From contig DASXMR010000074.1 of NCBI GenBank assembly GCA_036495525.1, forward strand, positions 1 through 31,033: a DNA stretch of 31,033 nucleotides. The letters are read 5' to 3'. Shown piece by piece: positions 8,061 to 15,280 of this stretch. The DNA is from DASXMR01 sp036495525 (GTDB lineage Bacteria > Actinomycetota > Actinomycetes > Streptosporangiales > Streptosporangiaceae). Below the pieces are notes generated by a model that searched no databases, was not told the origin of the DNA, and saw only the letters and a program-made list of their open reading frames with translations. Both the position numbers and the translations under genes were made by a program. Numbering within the stretch: position 1 is the stretch's first letter; each line of letters begins with the position of its first letter.

Positions 8061-8728
8061 GCGAGCCGATCAGGATCATTCTGGTAGACGATCAGGAACT
8101 GGTCAGGACCGGGTTCAAGATGGTGCTGGACGCGCAGCCTGACATGCAGGTGGTTGGCGAGGCTGGCGATGGCCAGGCCGCCGTCGACCTGGTGCGGCGG
8201 CTGGCCTGCGACATCGTGATCATGGATGCCCGGATGCCCCGGCTGGACGGGGTAGCTGCCACGCAGCGGATCTGTGAGGCCGAAGCCGCGCCGCGGGTGC
8301 TGATGCTGACAACCTTCGATCTGGACGAGTATGCGTTCGCCGCGCTGAAGGCCGGGGCGAGCGGCTTCCTGCTCAAGGACGTGCCACCAGAAGAACTGCT
8401 GTTCGCGATCAGGGCCGTGCACGTCGGCGATTCGGTGGTCGCCCCGTCCACCACGCGCAGGCTGATCGACCAGTTCGCCTCGCTCCTGCCTAGCGGCGAC
8501 CAGCCAGCGGCCGAGCTGGACGATCTGACCGAGCGCGAGCGGGAGGTCCTGACGCAGGTGGCGCAGGGGCTGTCCAACCACGAGATCGCCGGCCGGCTGT
8601 TCGTGTCCGAGGCCACGGTCAAGACGCACGTCGGCCGGGTGCTGGCCAAGCTGGGCCTGCGCGACCGGGTGCAGGCCGTGGTTTTCGCCTACGAGCACGG
8701 CCTGGTCCGGGCTGGCCAGCGCCCATGA
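8057..8728 (+). CDS. NarL/FixJ-family response regulator
   Basis: A 223-residue DNA-binding regulator. The receiver domain has the acidic pair Asp11/Asp12 (VDDQELVRTGFK), phospho-acceptor Asp57 in VIMDARMPRLDG, and Lys107 in FLLKDVPPEEL. The C-terminal LuxR-type helix-turn-helix reads LTEREREVLTQVAQGLSNHEI...VSEATVKTHVGRVLAKL. The start at 8057 is preferred over an upstream in-frame ATG (7976) because the extra 27 residues are Arg/Pro-rich and the ATGA overlap with the kinase stop is typical of coupled pairs. Its own stop overlaps the next start by ATGA (8725-8728), tying the ChrB-like gene into the same operon. Its target promoters are unknown; the facing membrane operon is an obvious candidate. 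Confidence 0.93.
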   Translation: MSEPIRIILVDDQELVRTGFKMVLDAQPDMQVVGEAGDGQAAVDLVRRLACDIVIMDARMPRLDGVAATQRICEAEAAPRVLMLTTFDLDEYAFAALKAGASGFLLKDVPPEELLFAIRAVHVGDSVVAPSTTRRLIDQFASLLPSGDQPAAELDDLTEREREVLTQVAQGLSNHEIAGRLFVSEATVKTHVGRVLAKLGLRDRVQAVVFAYEHGLVRAGQRP

Positions 8729-9288
8729 CGACGCCGGACGCGAAGGCTCCGCAGCAGCCCGTCGGCTGGCTCCTGCTGGTTTACCGGGTGCCATCGGAGC
8801 CGAGTCGGCTGCGCGCGACCGTCTGGCGCCGGATCAAGAGCCTCGGTGCCATCTACCTGCAGAGCTCGGTAGCCGCGCTGCCGGCCAGCGTCGCGGCTGA
8901 GCGGGCACTGCGCAAGCTGCGCAGCGAGATCCTGGACATGTCCGGCACGGCGGTGCTGCTGTCCTGCGAGGCGCTGGCAGGCGACAGCGACATCCGGGCC
9001 GCGTTCCAGGCCGCCCGCGACGACGAGTACGAGGAGATCGTCGACAAGTGTGTCGACTTCATCGCGGGCATCGATAAGGAGTACGCGGAGACCCACTTCA
9101 CCTACGCCGAGCTGGAGGAGAACGAGGTCGACCTGGTGAAGCTGCGGTCCTGGCTGCAGCGAATCCGGGAGCGAGACGTGTTCGGCGCCGCCGGACTGCA
9201 GCAGGCGGTCAGCTCGCTGGCGGAGTGCGAGGAGAAGCTGGAGGCGTACGCCTCTCGGGTCTACGCCGAGGAAGCCGAAGGGCATTAA
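8725..9288 (+). CDS. ChrB N-terminal-domain protein
   Basis: A 187-residue cytosolic protein resembling the N-terminal domain of ChrB (chromate resistance/regulatory family): WLLLVYRVPSEPSRLRATVWRRIKSLGAIYLQSSVAALPA at the start, then SGTAVLLSCEAL and DDEYEEIVDKCVDF. The C-terminal half (about residues 105-187) is Glu-rich and helical, with a probable coiled coil. The C-terminal ChrB domain and any chrA transporter are missing, so chromate resistance should not be assumed. It overlaps the response regulator by ATGA and is probably co-transcribed with kinase and regulator. Its last 80 bp are overlapped antisense by the 94-residue membrane protein gene. Function unknown; a regulatory or metal/stress role is only inference. 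Confidence 0.82.
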   Translation: MTTPDAKAPQQPVGWLLLVYRVPSEPSRLRATVWRRIKSLGAIYLQSSVAALPASVAAERALRKLRSEILDMSGTAVLLSCEALAGDSDIRAAFQAARDDEYEEIVDKCVDFIAGIDKEYAETHFTYAELEENEVDLVKLRSWLQRIRERDVFGAAGLQQAVSSLAECEEKLEAYASRVYAEEAEGH

Positions 9289-9493
9289 GCAGCACCCGCC
9301 CGCGGACCGCGCGGCTGAGGCTGGCCGGCAGCAGCACCACCAGGAACAGCGGCAGCAGCCACCAGGCGGGCACCCCGGCCTTGTGCAGGCCGTAGGTGCC
9401 GGCCAGGCCGATCACCACGCCGGCCGCGACGAGCCAGTCATCCCCGATGACGAAGTCGTACCAGAAGGCGCCAAACGCCCGCAGTTGCCTCAT
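9209..9493 (-). CDS. Small two-helix membrane protein, partner of the COG4280-like protein
   Basis: A 94-residue protein with a conserved-looking N-terminus (FWYDFVIGDDWLVAAGVVIG), a second hydrophobic segment (AWWLLPLFLVVLLPASL) and a basic/Pro-rich tail. Its ATG overlaps the stop of the upstream membrane gene (ATGA, 9490-9493), so the two are translationally coupled. The last ~26 codons lie antisense to the end of the ChrB-like gene. That stretch is Arg/Pro-rich and may be a stop-codon-free extension rather than conserved sequence. No enzymatic motif is visible. The coupling suggests an accessory subunit or assembly factor of the larger membrane protein. Confidence 0.72.
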   Translation of the reverse strand: MRQLRAFGAFWYDFVIGDDWLVAAGVVIGLAGTYGLHKAGVPAWWLLPLFLVVLLPASLSRAVRGRVLLNALRLPRRRPERRTPPASPRTPPAS

Positions 9494-10281
9494 CGGCCCT
9501 CCCCCGCCCGCACCGGAACGTCAGCCACCGCGTGCGCGCTCGGCGGGGGGGCGCTGCTGCCGCGCAGCAGCGCAGTCAGCCCGATGCCGAACAGGGCGAT
9601 GGCCGGAATGATCACCAGCAAGGCCGCGTCCGAGCCTGGCCAGGACGCGCCCGCGCCCTCGGCGCCCCAGAACACGCCGAAACTGCACAGCATGATGCCG
9701 ACCACGAACTTCATCGTGTTCTCGGGCACCCTGGCCAGCGGCGCCCGCACCGCGAAACCGAGCCCCGCGACCAGCACGACCGCGCAGCCGGCCGCGATCG
9801 CGGCCAGCCCGACGTTGCTGGCGTTGCTGCCGAAGGTCAGCACGATGAAGACGACCTCAAGCCCTTCCAGCAGCACACCCTTGAACGCCAGCGTGAAGCC
9901 ATACCAGTCGGGGGCGAGGAACGACCGCCGCGCGGCCGCGCCCTTGGCCTCGGCCAGATGCTCGGCGTACAGCTTGTCCTCGTCGTGCAGCGCCTTATGA
10001 CCGCTGGCGCGCAGGATCGCCTTGCGCAGCCACTGCAGGCCGAAGATCAGCAGGAGCGCGCCGACGACCAGCCGGAGCGCATGCAGCGGTATGTGCGAGA
10101 CGGCCGGGCCCAGCGCGGCGACGATCACCGCGAGCACGGCAAGCGCCGTCGCGCTGCCGATGCCTGCCGACCGCCAGTCCCTGGCCGTGCCTGCCGCCAG
10201 GACGATCGTGGTGGCCTCCACGGCCTCGACAACGCAGGCCAGGAACACCGCGATGAACAGCGCGCTCGCACCTGCCGTCAC
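9490..10281 (-). CDS. COG4280-like polytopic membrane protein with two ExxE motifs
   Basis: A 263-residue protein with about six to seven hydrophobic segments. Two related motifs stand out: Glu19-x-x-Glu22 (VVEAVEATTIVLAAG) and Glu139-x-x-Glu142 (LLEGLEVVFIVLTFG). They align as ExxExxxIVLxxG and imply an internal duplication. Paired acidic ExxE motifs in membrane helices recall the REGLE motif of FTR1 iron permeases and the acidic repeats of GDT1/UPF0016 cation exchangers, so cation transport is a reasonable inference but untested. A hydrophilic loop (about 88-122) separates the halves. The start is GTG at 10281 with GGAGGG 4 nt upstream. It heads an operon with the 94-residue protein and faces the ChrB-like gene. 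Palindromes upstream (10303-10370) may control it. Confidence 0.8.
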   Translation of the reverse strand: MTAGASALFIAVFLACVVEAVEATTIVLAAGTARDWRSAGIGSATALAVLAVIVAALGPAVSHIPLHALRLVVGALLLIFGLQWLRKAILRASGHKALHDEDKLYAEHLAEAKGAAARRSFLAPDWYGFTLAFKGVLLEGLEVVFIVLTFGSNASNVGLAAIAAGCAVVLVAGLGFAVRAPLARVPENTMKFVVGIMLCSFGVFWGAEGAGASWPGSDAALLVIIPAIALFGIGLTALLRGSSAPPPSAHAVADVPVRAGEGR

Positions 10282-10302
10282 GACGCCCTCCAGGTCGGCT
10301 CA

Positions 10303-10319
10303 GGAGACCTTGTGTCTCC
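10303..10319. promoter_or_regulatory. Inverted repeat GGAGAC-N5-GTCTCC upstream of the COG4280-like gene
   Basis: Perfect 6-bp arms with a 5-nt spacer, 22-38 nt upstream of the GTG at 10281. Placed where an operator for the minus-strand operon would be; a small hairpin in its leader is the alternative. Confidence 0.35.
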
Positions 10320-10333
10320 AGGAGTTGCCCAGC

Positions 10334-10370
10334 ATAACAGCTGCGACCTGCGGAATATAACAGCCGTTAT
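10334..10370. promoter_or_regulatory. ATAACAGC direct repeat with ATAAC-N4-GTTAT palindrome
   Basis: ATAACAGC occurs at 10334-10341 and again at 10357-10364, 23 bp apart (about two helical turns). The second copy is completed to a perfect palindrome by GTTAT at 10366-10370. The block is AT-rich against a GC-rich background and lies in the divergent gap between the COG4280-like operon and pepA. It looks like a regulator-binding region; the regulator is unknown. Confidence 0.4.
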
Positions 10371-10424
10371 TTGGAGCGAGACCGGCCCCTTGTACCGCGC
10401 ACGAGCCCAGCCGCCCGCAGGCAC

Positions 10425-10430
10425 TAGGCT
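10425..10430 (+). promoter_or_regulatory. Candidate -10 (TAGGCT) of pepA promoter
   Basis: TAGGCT ends 8 nt before the GTG of pepA and no Shine-Dalgarno is seen, so a leaderless or near-leaderless mRNA is likely. The same hexamer precedes lipB. Confidence 0.38.
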
Positions 10431-10438
10431 GAACTCCT

Positions 10439-11938
10439 GTGACAATCAACGCTCTGACGACCAGTACGGCAGCCGCGCGCAGCGCCGCCGCAGACGCCCT
10501 CATCATCGGAGTCACCGAGACCCCCGACGGGCCCGTTCCCGCTCCCGGCTCGGAGGACGCCGACGGGGCGCTGGCGGGCAGCCTAGCCGCCACCCTCGCC
10601 GCTGTCGGCGCGACCGGCAAGCAAGACGAGCTGACCAGGATCGCCTCAGCCGGGCGCCTGACGGCCCCCCTCATCCTCGCGGTCGGCCTAGGCAAGCTTG
10701 ATAACGGGGAACGAGCCAGGTCCGAATCGCTGCGTCGCGCGGCGGGCGCGGCCGTGCGGGCGCTGGCCGGCCAGCGGGCCGGGTCGGTGGCGATCGCGCT
10801 GCCGTCGGCCGACGCGGCGGACGTCGAGGCGGTTGCGCTCGGCGCGCTGCTCGGCGGCTACGCCTACAGCCGGTACCGGGCGCCGAAGGGCAGCACGCCG
10901 GATCTGACCGTGCTCACCGCCGCCGATGGAGCCGACGACGCGGCAGCCCGGGCACGTGCGCTCGCGGAGGCGATGGCGCTGACCCGCGACCTGGTGAACA
11001 CCAGCCCCCTGCAGCTGTACCCGGAGACGTTCGCGGCCGAGGCGGCGCAGGTCGCCGAGGCTCACGGCCTGGCCGTCGAGATCCTCGACGACTCGCTGCT
11101 GACCAGGGCCGGCTACGGCGGCCTGATCGGCGTCGGGCAGGGATCGGCACACCCGCCGCGGCTGGCCCGCCTCGCCTACACCCACGCCGAGGCCACCAAG
11201 ACCGTGGTCCTGGTCGGCAAGGGCATCACGTTCGACTCCGGCGGCCTGTCACTCAAGCCGAGCAAGTCGATGGAGACCATGAAGTCGGACATGGCCGGCG
11301 CAGCCGCCGTGCTCGGTGCCCTGCAGGCGCTGACCGCGCTGCGGCCGGTGGTCAACGTCGTCGGCTACCTCGCCATGGCCGAGAACATGCCAGGCGGTAA
11401 CGCGCAGCGACCCTCCGACGTGATCACGATCTTCGGCGGCAAGACCGTCGAGGTGCTCAACACCGACGCCGAGGGGCGCCTGGTGATGGCCGACTGCCTG
11501 GCCCGCTCCGGGCAGGACTCACCTGACCTGCTGGTGGATGTGGCCACCCTGACTGGAGCCAAGGTGGTGGCGCTCGGCATGGAGCTGGCCGGGGTGATGG
11601 GCAGCGACGACGAGGTCGCCGCGGCGGTGGCTGATGCCGCCGGGCGGGCGGGCGAGCGCGCCTGGCCGATGCCCCTGCCCGAGGAGCTGCGCAAGGGCCT
11701 GGACTCGACGGTGGCTGACATCGCCAACGTCAGCGGCCAGCCGGTGGGCGGCATGCTCACCGCCGGGCTGTTCCTGAAGGAATTTGTGCCCGACGGCGTG
11801 CGCTGGGCACATGTGGATATTGCCGGCACCGCCTTCCACGAGGGCGAAGCGTACGGATACACCCCCAAGGGCGGCACCGGGGCGGCGGTACGAACGCTCG
11901 TGCAGGTCGCGACCGATGTCGCCGACGGACGGCTGTAA
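10439..11938 (+). CDS. pepA: Leucyl aminopeptidase (M17 cytosol aminopeptidase)
   Basis: A 499-residue cytosolic enzyme that removes N-terminal residues from peptides; the family forms hexamers with two metal ions per active site. All catalytic positions are present: Lys261 and Asp266 (GKGITFDSGG), Lys273, Asp284 (KSDMAGAAAV), and Asp343, Glu345 and Arg347 in the signature NTDAEGRL. These align with E. coli PepA numbering at a constant offset of nine. The N-terminal macro-like domain (about 1-170) is more divergent and Ala-rich, as usual. It is followed after 33 nt by lpdA, an arrangement I recall from other actinomycetes. Start is GTG at 10439. Confidence 0.95.
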   Translation: MTINALTTSTAAARSAAADALIIGVTETPDGPVPAPGSEDADGALAGSLAATLAAVGATGKQDELTRIASAGRLTAPLILAVGLGKLDNGERARSESLRRAAGAAVRALAGQRAGSVAIALPSADAADVEAVALGALLGGYAYSRYRAPKGSTPDLTVLTAADGADDAAARARALAEAMALTRDLVNTSPLQLYPETFAAEAAQVAEAHGLAVEILDDSLLTRAGYGGLIGVGQGSAHPPRLARLAYTHAEATKTVVLVGKGITFDSGGLSLKPSKSMETMKSDMAGAAAVLGALQALTALRPVVNVVGYLAMAENMPGGNAQRPSDVITIFGGKTVEVLNTDAEGRLVMADCLARSGQDSPDLLVDVATLTGAKVVALGMELAGVMGSDDEVAAAVADAAGRAGERAWPMPLPEELRKGLDSTVADIANVSGQPVGGMLTAGLFLKEFVPDGVRWAHVDIAGTAFHEGEAYGYTPKGGTGAAVRTLVQVATDVADGRL

Positions 11939-11971
11939 AAAAGGCCGGCCCGGAGTAGTTAAGGAGTACAC

Positions 11972-13339
11972 GTGGATTACGACATTGTCATCCTGGGCGG
12001 TGGCAGCGGCGGCTACGCCTGCGCACTGCGGTCGGCGGAGCTCGGCAAGCGCGTCGCGCTGATCGAGGAGGACAAGGTCGGCGGCACCTGCCTGCACCGT
12101 GGCTGCATCCCGACCAAGGCACTGCTGCACGCGGCCGAGGTCGCCGACCTGGCCAGGGACGGCGCGACCTTCGGCGTGCAGAGCAGCCTGACCGGCATCG
12201 ACATGGCCGGCGTGAACGCCTACAAGGACAAGGTCGTCACGCGGCTGTATAAGGGCCTGACCGGTCTGGTCGACAGCCGCAAGATCGAGACCATCGCCGG
12301 GCACGGCCGGCTGACATCGCCGACCTCGGTGCTGGTCGGCGACCGGGTCATCACCGCCGAGCACGTGGTGCTGGCGACCGGCTCGGAGAGCCGCAGCCTG
12401 CCCGGTCTGCAGATCGACGGCCAGCGGGTGATCAGCAGCGACCATGCGCTGCGACTGGACCACGTGCCGTCGTCGGTGGTCATCCTCGGCGGCGGCGTGA
12501 TCGGCGTCGAGTTCGCCAGCGTGTGGCGGTCGTTCGGCGCCGAGGTCACGATCGTCGAGATGCTGCCGCACCTGCTCCCGGCCGAGGAAGAGTCCAGCTC
12601 CAAGCTGCTGGAGCGGGCCTTCCGGCGCCGCGGCATCGGCTTTAAGCTCGGCACCCGCTTCGAAGCGGTCAAGGACACCGGCTCGGGCGTCACGGTCACC
12701 CTGGACGGCGGCGAGAGCATCGACGCCGAGCTGCTGCTGGTCGCGGTCGGCCGCGGGCCAGTCTCGGCCGGGCTCGGCTACGAGGACGTCGGCGTCGCCA
12801 TGGACCGCGGCTTCGTCCTGGTCGATGAGTACTGCCGGACCAACGTCCCAACCATCTCCGCGATCGGCGACCTGCGCCCGGGCCTGCAGCTGGCCCACGT
12901 CGGGTTCGCCGAGGGCTTCATGGTGGCCGAGCGGGTGGCCGGCCTGCAGGTGGTACCGGTCGACTATGACGGAGTGCCGCGGATCACCTACTCCGACCCC
13001 GAAGTGGCTTCGGTCGGCATCACGTCGGCCACCGCCGCCGCCCGGGGCATCGAGTTCACCGAGTTCACCTACGATCTGGCCGGCAACGGCAAGAGCCAGA
13101 TCCTGCAAACTGCTGGCGCCGCGAAGGTCATCACCACCGCGGGCGGCGGCCCGGTCCTCGGCGTGCACCTGGTCGGCGCCCGTGCGGGCGACCTGATTGC
13201 CGAAGCCCAGCTGATCGTCAACTGGGAAGCTGTCCCGGCCGATGTCGCGCAGCTTATCCACCCGCACCCGACGCAGTCCGAGGCGATCGGCGAGGCTTTC
13301 CTGGCGCTGGCGGGCAAGCCCCTGCACAACCACGGCTAA
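11972..13339 (+). CDS. lpdA: Dihydrolipoyl dehydrogenase (E3)
   Basis: A 455-residue FAD disulfide oxidoreductase that reoxidises the dihydrolipoyl arm of 2-oxoacid dehydrogenase complexes using NAD+. Visible are the FAD-binding GGGSGGYACALRSAELG near residue 9, the redox disulfide Cys40/Cys45 in GGTCLHRGCIPTK, and the NAD-binding VVILGGGVIGVEFAS in mid-protein. The FAD strand TISAIGD comes next, then the C-terminal dyad His432/Glu437 in HPHPTQSEAIGE. AAGGAG at 11961-11966 lies 5 nt before the GTG start. It is followed after 46 nt by sucB, so E3 and E2 are made together; the E1 component is not in the window. Length is normal for the family. Confidence 0.95.
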   Translation: MDYDIVILGGGSGGYACALRSAELGKRVALIEEDKVGGTCLHRGCIPTKALLHAAEVADLARDGATFGVQSSLTGIDMAGVNAYKDKVVTRLYKGLTGLVDSRKIETIAGHGRLTSPTSVLVGDRVITAEHVVLATGSESRSLPGLQIDGQRVISSDHALRLDHVPSSVVILGGGVIGVEFASVWRSFGAEVTIVEMLPHLLPAEEESSSKLLERAFRRRGIGFKLGTRFEAVKDTGSGVTVTLDGGESIDAELLLVAVGRGPVSAGLGYEDVGVAMDRGFVLVDEYCRTNVPTISAIGDLRPGLQLAHVGFAEGFMVAERVAGLQVVPVDYDGVPRITYSDPEVASVGITSATAAARGIEFTEFTYDLAGNGKSQILQTAGAAKVITTAGGGPVLGVHLVGARAGDLIAEAQLIVNWEAVPADVAQLIHPHPTQSEAIGEAFLALAGKPLHNHG

Positions 13340-13385
13340 GCGCTACAGTCAACACACCAAAAAATAAGAAGGAGTCCGCGAAGCG

Positions 13386-15092
13386 ATGTCGGTCTCGGTA
13401 TCGATGCCACAACTCGGTGAAAGCGTCACCGAGGGTACGGTCACGCGCTGGCTCAAGCGCGAGGGCGAGCACGTCCAGGCCGACGAGCCGCTGCTGGAGG
13501 TGTCTACCGACAAGGTAGACACCGAGATCCCGTCTCCTGTCTCCGGCGTGGTCCGCGGCATCACCGTGGCCGAGGACGAGACGGTGGCCGTCGGAGCCGA
13601 GCTCGCGGTCATCGACGAGGACGGCTCGGCCGCCGCTGCCCCGCCTGCCGCGGCGCCCGCCGAAGCCGCGCCGGAGCAGGCCGCCCCCCCGGCACCCGAG
13701 CCCGCAGCGCCCGCGCCACCCCAGCCGGTTGCAGCAGAGCAGGTTGCACCACAGCCGGTTGCACCACAGCCGGTTGCGGCACAGCCTGCTGAGCCACAGC
13801 CCGCGGCGCCACCGCCGCCTGCGCCGCAGGTCGCCCCTGCGGCGGCCTACGAGCCTGAGCCGGCCGCCGTGGTGCCCGAGGCGGTCGTGTCCGCCCCGCC
13901 GCCGCCCGCTCCGGCACCGGCAGCGGCTCCGCCACCCGAGCCCGAGCCCGCGGCAGCCGCCTACAGCGCACCCTACGAACCGACGGTGACCACACCGGAA
14001 TCCGACAACGGGCACGCGGCCCCTGCCGAGCCGACACAATTCGGCGACGGCGCCGAGGGTCCGTACGTGACGCCGCTGGTCCGCAAGCTGGCGACCGAGA
14101 ACGGCATCGACCTGGCCACGGTGACCGGCACCGGCGTCGGCGGCAGGATCCGCAAGCAGGACGTTCTGGACGCGGCCACCGCAGTGCGCGGCGCCGCGGC
14201 CGTGGCGGCACCGCCCGCGCCGCCGGCTGTGGCCCCACCGCTGGCACCCGCTCCCCCGGCGCCCGCGCCAGCCGCCGCGGCGCCGCCGGTCCCGGCGCCG
14301 GCCGCAGCCGCGCCGCCGCCAGCCGAGCAGGCGGCCCCGCAGGCACGGCCGGCGATTGTGCCCTCCAGCATGCGCGGCACCACCGAGCGGATGTCGCGGG
14401 CCCGCCAGGTCATCGCGCAGCGGATGGTCGAGTCGCTGCAGACGTCGGCCCAGCTGACCACCGTGGTCGAAGCGGACGTCACCGCGATCGCCAGGCTCCG
14501 GGACCGGGCCAAGGCAGCGTTCGAGGCCAGGGAAGGCGTCAAGCTGTCGTTCCTGCCGTTCTTCGCGCTGGCCACTGTCGAAGCGCTGAAGGTGCACCCG
14601 AAGCTGAATGCCGTCGTGGACACCGCCTCCGGCCAGGTCACCTACCACGACGCTGAGCACCTCGGCATCGCCGTAGACACCGAGCGCGGCCTGATGGTCC
14701 CGGTGATCAAGAACGCTGGTGACCTCAACATCGGCGGCCTCGCCCGCAAGATCGCCGACCTCGCGGCCCGGACCAGGGCCGGCCAGGTCAGCCCGGACGA
14801 CCTGTCCGGCGGCACGTTCACGCTGACCAACACCGGCAGCCGGGGTGCGCTGTTCGACACGCCGATTATCAACCAGCCCCAGGTCGGCATCCTCGGCACC
14901 GGAACCGTGGTGAAGCGCGCGGTGGTGGTCGAGGATCCGACGCTCGGCGAGGTGATCACCGTCCGGTCGATGGTCTACCTGGCCCTCACCTACGACCACC
15001 GGCTCGTCGATGGCGCGGATGCGGCCAGGTTCCTGCTCACGGTGAAGGACCGGCTGGAGGAAGGCGCGTTCGAGACCGAACTCGGCCTCTGA
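13386..15092 (+). CDS. sucB: 2-oxoacid dehydrogenase E2 (dihydrolipoamide succinyl/acetyltransferase)
   Basis: A 568-residue core subunit. A single lipoyl domain (about 1-78) carries Lys43 in VSTDKVDTE as lipoylation site. A long Ala/Pro linker (about 80-215) contains six QPVAx-type pentapeptides. The peripheral-subunit-binding domain is at about 227-262 (TPLVRKLATENGIDLATVTGTGVGGRIRKQDV, split here for length), and a second Ala/Pro linker (265-325) precedes the catalytic domain. That domain ends with His538 and Asp542 in HRLVDG, the acyltransferase motif. Whether it serves oxoglutarate, pyruvate or both cannot be decided from sequence; in actinobacteria one E2 may serve both. AAGGAG is at 13369-13374. 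Lipoylation depends on LipB, encoded 7 kb downstream. Confidence 0.92.
   Translation: MSVSVSMPQLGESVTEGTVTRWLKREGEHVQADEPLLEVSTDKVDTEIPSPVSGVVRGITVAEDETVAVGAELAVIDEDGSAAAAPPAAAPAEAAPEQAAPPAPEPAAPAPPQPVAAEQVAPQPVAPQPVAAQPAEPQPAAPPPPAPQVAPAAAYEPEPAAVVPEAVVSAPPPPAPAPAAAPPPEPEPAAAAYSAPYEPTVTTPESDNGHAAPAEPTQFGDGAEGPYVTPLVRKLATENGIDLATVTGTGVGGRIRKQDVLDAATAVRGAAAVAAPPAPPAVAPPLAPAPPAPAPAAAAPPVPAPAAAAPPPAEQAAPQARPAIVPSSMRGTTERMSRARQVIAQRMVESLQTSAQLTTVVEADVTAIARLRDRAKAAFEAREGVKLSFLPFFALATVEALKVHPKLNAVVDTASGQVTYHDAEHLGIAVDTERGLMVPVIKNAGDLNIGGLARKIADLAARTRAGQVSPDDLSGGTFTLTNTGSRGALFDTPIINQPQVGILGTGTVVKRAVVVEDPTLGEVITVRSMVYLALTYDHRLVDGADAARFLLTVKDRLEEGAFETELGL
13722..13811 (+). repeat. 15-bp tandem repeat (about six units) in the sucB linker
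   Basis: In-frame 15-bp units such as CAGCCGGTTGCACCA encode QPVAA, EQVAP, QPVAP, QPVAA, QPAEP and QPAAP (residues 113-142). The near-identical central units suggest recent slippage, so copy number may vary between strains. Confidence 0.75.
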
Positions 15093-15280
15093 GATCAAGT
15101 CCAGCGGACGCACTCAGCATCCGTCCTGAATGGCAGTGGCTGTTTCGTCCTGCTTTGCGTAACCCCGCTGGGATGGAATGTTGAGCGCGTCGGCGCCCAC
15201 CGTGCCTGCTTCTGGCGACGGCGGCTAACTTAGGCTGCGGCTGCAGTAACTGACGGCCAGGACGCAGACGGGAGCATTGA

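Noticed and set aside
9532..10701. 389-codon plus-strand frame spanning the COG4280-like gene and pepA start
   Set aside because: Arg/Asp/Gln-rich, no motifs, and runs through the divergent promoter region and out of frame into pepA.
11519..13333. 604-codon minus-strand open frame opposite pepA/lpdA
   Set aside because: Asp/Gly/Gln/Arg-rich antisense shadow of two certain genes; no family motif or ribosome binding site.
13254..15113. 619-codon open frame on the minus strand opposite sucB
   Set aside because: It mirrors the Ala/Pro-rich, GC-biased sucB gene, giving Arg/Gly-rich low-complexity sequence with no motif; sucB has complete domains.
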